Shown: positions 59,290-64,000 of the stretch, piece after piece | How positions within the stretch are numbered: the first letter of the stretch is position 1 | How the letters are laid out: each line of letters starts with the position of its first letter | From: Raphanus sativus | Taxonomy: Eukaryota; Streptophyta; Magnoliopsida; Brassicales; Brassicaceae | Length of the DNA: 64,000 nt | Assembly: GCF_000801105.2 (NCBI RefSeq) | Contig: NC_079513.1 | Coordinates: 20,986,273-21,050,272, forward strand | Reading direction: 5' to 3' | Made by a program: the position numbers and the translations under genes | The notes under the pieces: model-generated | Told to the model about the DNA's origin: nothing | Databases searched by the model: none | Seen by the model: only the letters and a program-made list of their open reading frames with translations

Positions 59290-60636
59290 AATCTTTGAAT
59301 CGTTTTGCAGGAAAGGAGTTTAGATGTTAACATGGCTAAGAATGTTGGTCTTGAAGGCTCTTTTGACTCCTGCAGGTTGGAAGAATGGTTCAGATGGGAA
59401 TGCACAACGACATAACTCAGTTCCTGCAGCAAGGTGAAAGCTACATCGAGTCCAGAAACAGTCCCCGAGAACAGCTTTCAAAGAGGATTTTGTCCGTTGG
59501 TACTGGTTCAAGTGACTCTATTGAGAAGCTAAAGATGAAATGAAAGGCTTAAAGAGGCAATCAGAGATAGAAAAACAGTCTTTAAGGAAACATGAGATAA
59601 AGGAAAGCAAATGGATACAAGACTTGTCCAAGGAAGTTCGTTGTCTCACGGGTGAAAGAGATGGAGCTCTAGAAGAATGAGGTTGGAGAAAAGTAGAGAA
59701 GCTGATGCTGATGCTGAAAGCAGATTGAGATGCATCAGCAATGATTCGAGCAATATGACCGAGATGAGATGAACTGTGAGAAGGATTTGACTAGTAACAT
59801 ACTAACATTAAAGCCGTGTTCTTTTGGTCGACGCTGCCGCAGCGTCCGGCGTCGAAGAAAATACAAAGGACACGGCTTTTATTGTGAATGAATCCTCCTT
59901 TTCAGTGTTTATAGAATAGACGCTAACAGCACCGCAACCTAAAATTCACGGAGATCTGTGACACTGTGGAATCTCTGCGTCGAAAAAATGGAGGTCGCGG
60001 TTGTTTTTTACAAAACGCAGGGACACCAATTAAATGAAATCCCGTAAATAAACTGTTTTCTTTGTATTTTCTTTGACGCCGGACGCTGCGGCAGTGTCGA
60101 CCAAAAGAACACGGCTTAAGTTGCAGTTGCAGAGGACACAAGAGTCAAATTTGATTCTTGCTGCAAGAGATCTTAATGAGTTGTACGAGGAGAAAAAGAA
60201 TGAGATATCTTCTCTAAATAGCTTGTTAGAGGAAGCTAAGAAGCTTCAAGAGAATAAGGAAATGGATTCTGGACACAATGAAGAGATAGATACGCTAAAG
60301 CAACAGATGAAATTTTAGACTGGGTGTTAGGATCTTACATAAGATTTTTTTTTTCTGAATGATCTAACTTGGAAAACGAGTCCTTAAAGCAGAAAGTATG
60401 CTCAAAAACAGTACTCTGAATGTTTTATTACGGTCAATGAACTCGAGAGTCGGGTGAAGGGAGCTAAAGGAAGAGCTTGAAGCACGAGCTTTCGATGAAG
60501 ATCTCAACACAATGACGCAGGGGAAAAAAAAACGAACAAGAGCAAAGAGCCATAAAAGCAGAGGAAAACATGATGGAAAAACGCTATAACAGCTTGTAAT
60601 AGCTGTCAGAAACCTCAAGAACGGTAAGAAGTTTTA
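59290..60636 (+). pseudogene. Decayed myosin-heavy-chain-related coiled-coil gene
   Basis: Plus-strand sequence with the texture of a long coiled coil. Readable pieces include SIEKLK, LKRQSEIEKQSLRKHEIKES, QDLSKEVRCLTGERDGAL, ESRLRCISNDSSNM, then after a MITE LQLQRTQESNLILAARDLNE, EKKNEISSLNSLLEEAKKL, DTLKQQM, TVNELESRV, and a terminal AVRNLKNGKK followed by TAG. Many frameshifts, stops and internal deletions separate them. The pieces match, in order, my memory of the Arabidopsis myosin heavy chain-related gene that sits next to SHOC1, which fits the position. It is interrupted by a Tourist-like MITE at 59812-60116. Clearly non-functional as a full protein. Confidence 0.8.
59812..60116. mobile_element. 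Tourist-like MITE with long inverted repeats
   Basis: 305 bp with inverted ends of about 58 bases: AGCCGTGTTCTTTTGGTCGA at the left and TCGACCAAAAGAACACGGCT at the right, continuing through CGCTGCCGCAGCGTCCGGCG. It is flanked by TAA on both sides (59809-59811, 60117-60119), the 3-bp duplication of PIF/Harbinger elements. The GC-rich arms form a near-perfect hairpin. Inserted within the coiled-coil pseudogene. Confidence 0.85.
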
Positions 60637-60794
60637 GTATTTGTAAAGCTTGCATGCGAGTACTAACATCATAGAAAAGGAATACTATATGAATATGGTC
60701 CCATTAATTAGCATCGTCAAGAAAGCGATAAAAGCCCACTTACATAAAGATTGCTCCACACTGAATGTCTAACTGTACGGTTGTGTTTGCTTCT

Positions 60795-63688
60795 CTACTT
60801 CCAGACCAGTTTTGTTTGCCTTCCAGATCCATTCACAGCGAAGGATAGAGTCTGGAATGAAGAAAAGAAAAAAAAATGGTGTTAATGAATGTAAATATGA
60901 ACAAATCCAACTTATAGAATCATACAGAACTAAGGTACCTGTTTTGCTCGCTTATCAATTGGCGTAGTCGACCTAAGAATCGAGTCAAATCTCTCGTTTT
61001 GTGGCGAGGCTGAAGAATTCTTGAACCGCTTCTGCTTTCTCTCTTCTGGAACTCTGCTACGAGCATTGCCTCCTTTATGCTTGAAAAACTCTAGCATGGA
61101 AGGACTCTTCCTCTTGATATTAGGTTTCTTTGGGTCCCCTCGAGCTTCCAAACTAGAGGGAGTGATATAAGAAGGAAGAGATTGTTTCTGCTTCCTTTCT
61201 GTACTCCTTTCTCTGACTCTGTTGAGGAAATCAACAGTCCAAGGAGAACCTTGTACTGGATCTGGAGAACGGATTGCGTTTGATAGTGGAGACCCACCAA
61301 AATGTGAAATCTCTTCTTGAAATGGATGATCTGTTGTGGAAACTGCAGATCTCCGTGTTAAGACTTCTTCCAGAAGAGTCCGTTGCCGTTTTGCTGGGAA
61401 GTTATCAACATAGCCACGCGAAGGAGTAGTTGATTCGGTGGGTAGCCTTTCAGAATTGAAGTTAATCTCAGCTGACGTTGGGAAGATAGGCTGGATAGAT
61501 CCAGAGAAAGATAACTTCCTTGCAGACTTGGATTTTCTCGGATCTTCAGCAACATGAGAAACTGTTGGAGAGTACCTGTTATAAGCAGGAGAAGGAGGGA
61601 AGTCTTCCTCGAGAAACTTATTATTCTCTATGTTGATAACTTCACCTTTGAAGTCTCCCATGAAGTTCTCTGAGTTTCTAGTGTCGTGCAAGTTAGCTTC
61701 TCCCATCACAGGAAGCTTGCGTCCTCTGTTCTGACTCATGAAATCATCGGTAACGGGTAAACTCCAACTTTCAAATCCAGGAAGGTTTTCCTCGACTCCA
61801 AAATCATTCTCCCAGAACGTGTCCTTTGATGAAGAACCAGGTCCTGAGTTCTTGTCAAACCTCTCAGGATCTTTAGATGGCCAAGAGTCGTTACGATGAA
61901 TGATCCCAGAAGGTTTGAGAGGTGCATCTGGGAATTCAGTGACAGGGTCAAAATGAAACATCTCATGATCTCTAGATGACCAAGGATCGTCAAGTTGGAA
62001 ATCCCCTGAAGGCTTGCGCTTCATACCAGCAAACTCTGTCGAGGGAACACAATGGACAAAGTCGTCCATATTAGTCTCATCTTTCCCAGTAATGTACTGT
62101 TTCCTTTTCGAACCAGAATGGACACTGAAATGGTGGGCGTCTGAGTCATGTCCAGAAGATACAGAAGAAGAGCTGTCTGTCATTACAGATTTGGAGTCTT
62201 CCCTCGCACCGTATCTGGATAATGAACTGAAGAGTTCAACACTCTCTTCAGGTACATGGTACTTTTGCAACATTTGAACCTTGCTAGTATGTGGGAGCTT
62301 CATGAATTCGAGAAGTGATCCAGTAGATGACAAAATTACATGAGCTGTCAGTGGATTCACGGAAGGAAACTTGGTGAGAAATGATTCTGCAAGAGATTCT
62401 GACTCGGGCATTTTGGCATGGACTTGTGAAGATTTAACAGAAGATTTGATACACCTCAGTATAATTGCATCAGTTAATTTAGCTGATGATGAGCAAAAGA
62501 TCTGTAAATTGATTCCCAGGCTGCCAGCTGCTGCATACAGTTCGTCAGAAGAGTCCATTACTGTAGCCAGGCAAGTGGGTTCCCCCTCAAAAACCTGCAG
62601 GGAGAAAAAATAACAATAATTTTGAAGATGTGTTGTGGACTCATTCTCCAGTTTAGAAGAAACCATGGCAGACACATTAATGGCACGAAGCAAAGTTCAA
62701 TTATATTTACCATAACACAGGTGCTGAAACCGAAGCTCAATGACGTCAAAACATTGGTTGCGATATCCCCAATCCATGAAAGTGAGCTTGAGGAAGCACC
62801 AATAGTTGCGTCCGACTTCTTACTAACACTTCCACAATCATACCAGACTAGACAAATCGCAGGACTTAGCATCAGGTCCACAGGTAGATCGGAATCGCGC
62901 TCCACAACTTGCACTCCTTCTTTTTCCATTGCCAAGACCTTTTGATATGTACTTCTTCTGGATATTATCATCTCCTTGTCAACAGTTTTTGTGTTCACTA
63001 CAATCACAGCTATTTGGTCAGAGAGAACTCCCTGCTCATTTATCCCAATTTTTCTTCCAGATTCTCGAGGCACGAAGTCAGATTTAGATTCCTTCGTAGA
63101 TTCTGAAGATTCAGCGGAACACAAACTTTCAAGTGGAACAAAGTTCAACACTTCTTCCAACCACCCAGTTTTCGTCTCATATTCATCTCCCTACAACAGA
63201 CATTAAAGTTCAGTACTAAGTTCATATTTGGGACATGTTACATTCAAACAAACAGTTATATTACAGGCAGTTATGGAAGAAATGTGAAAACAATGTTATA
63301 TTCCACAGTACATAGTGTTGAACTTGTCTAATTCCCAGACACTTACTGAAAACATTATTAGTGATATAGGTAGCTCATCTGCTCTGGATTAGAACCCTTC
63401 ACTCACAGACTTCAACCATAACAATACTATCTAAATATGTGATCTTTATTGTTTGAAAAGTTTGAACGTTGAATGATGCTTACCTTTACCATTTTGAGAC
63501 TATAAGGTACTGTAACACCTGCAGAGAGTTGCCCGCACGCACTGGACATATCCAGCTCCACTTTTATAAAATGAAAGCAAGGACAGGAGTCCAACTTTAA
63601 AGGAGATGAGACTCTGGGCGACGCATTTGGACCTCCATATTCTACAATGACGGTGAAATTCTCCACACGAAAAGATGGAGAAATGCGC
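60795..63688 (-). CDS. SHOC1: SHOC1 (shortage in chiasmata 1), 3' part, incomplete at right edge
   Basis: Minus-strand gene whose 5' part lies beyond 64000. Exons seen: 63688-63484, 63190-62711, 62594-60939 and 60851-60795 (TAG), joined by GT-AG introns in consistent phase. The last exon adds TLSFAVNGSGRQTKLVWK after KRAKQ. The region includes an XPF-like core (QIAVIVVNTKTVDKEMIISRR, VLAMEKEGVQVVERD, PVDLMLSPAICLVWYD), then a helix-hairpin-helix-like part (SLAESFLTKFPSVNPLTAHVIL), and a long disordered, Ser/Pro/Lys-rich tail (about 400 residues). SHOC1/ZIP2 is an XPF-related meiotic protein that binds branched DNA with PTD and promotes class I crossovers. It lacks the canonical catalytic ERKX3D motif; here the equivalent stretch reads NTKTVDKE. 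Between 63689 and 64000 I see no clear exon. Confidence 0.85.
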
Positions 63689-64000
63689 CTAGAATAAAAT
63701 AGCAAGAACTAGTTAGCTAGCTTGCCTACTCTCCAAAAGAACAGTTTAGCCAAAAATGTTGAACAAGAATAGATAAAGGTATGTTTCTTAGCATGAAAAG
63801 ATCCAAAGAACAAGCAATTCATACAATAATATGTCATCATAATATGTCAGAGGTTTAGAAGGAACAGTATTTAGTTGTATCTAGCTCTTGCAATCATCAT
63901 AATAAAAGACGCCTACCGTTATCTATCAACAAATTTCTTCACTATCCACCTCCCATAAAACTCAGTTTTCAAAGGCTATGATCATTGAGAGAATAATACC
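63689..64000. other. Probable intron of SHOC1
   Basis: AT-rich DNA upstream (minus strand) of the acceptor TTCTAG at 63691-63689, with no convincing coding block before the window ends. Confidence 0.4.

Overview
This is a nuclear chromosome segment from a crucifer (Brassicaceae), most likely tribe Brassiceae (Brassica or a close relative). The evidence is plant-type spliced genes with GT-AG introns, AT-rich intergenic DNA full of Helitrons, hAT elements and MITEs, and a gene order I recognise from memory as Arabidopsis chromosome 5 around At5g52050 to At5g52290. The inferred order is MATE transporter (DTX50-like), BAG1, A9-like lipid-transfer protein, SIS-domain protein, protein phosphatase inhibitor-2, ARF-like GTPase ARLB1, RUP1, MYB19, MSBP1 (two copies), a decayed myosin-heavy-chain-related coiled-coil gene, and SHOC1. 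Several Arabidopsis genes of the interval are missing, as expected of a fractionated subgenome after whole-genome triplication. Species and block assignment are inference.

Layout. 1.5-3.1 kb: single-exon MATE transporter. 4.1-21.9 kb: three F-box/FBD/LRR genes on the minus strand in a transposon-rich insert between the MATE and BAG1 genes. Copy 1 carries a nonsense codon in its FBD exon. Copy 2 has an 87-bp intron with no stop codon in frame. Copy 3 has a complete 3177-bp hAT transposon in intron 1. The insert also holds Helitrons, hAT MITEs, a minisatellite, a decayed catalase 3' end and an orphan FBD fragment. 26.9-28.1 kb: BAG1. 28.8-31.6 kb: repeats, a 100-bp assembly gap and a small LTR element. 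31.9-37.6 kb: a compact run of LTP, SIS, inhibitor-2 and ARLB1 genes. 41.4-46.6 kb: RUP1 and MYB19. 47-53.7 kb: a remnant gene cut by a LINE, followed by Helitrons. 53.8-58.1 kb: tandem MSBP1 genes with a third relic between them. 59.3-60.6 kb: coiled-coil pseudogene split by a MITE. 60.8-64 kb: 3' part of SHOC1, which runs off the window.

The most interesting object is the hAT element at 17760-20936. It has perfect 15-bp terminal inverted repeats, a perfect 8-bp target-site duplication and an uninterrupted 768-codon transposase. It landed on the 3' splice site of the host F-box gene. The target duplication copied the splice acceptor, so the host gene still has an acceptor abutting exon 2 and an intact 431-codon spliced reading frame.

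The host genes are functionally unrelated housekeeping and regulatory genes, not one pathway. RUP1 (UV-B/photoperiod repressor), MYB19, MSBP1 (brassinosteroid-signalling repressor) and SHOC1 (meiotic crossover factor) are recognised from family knowledge. No bacterial-type system, CRISPR array or operon is present.
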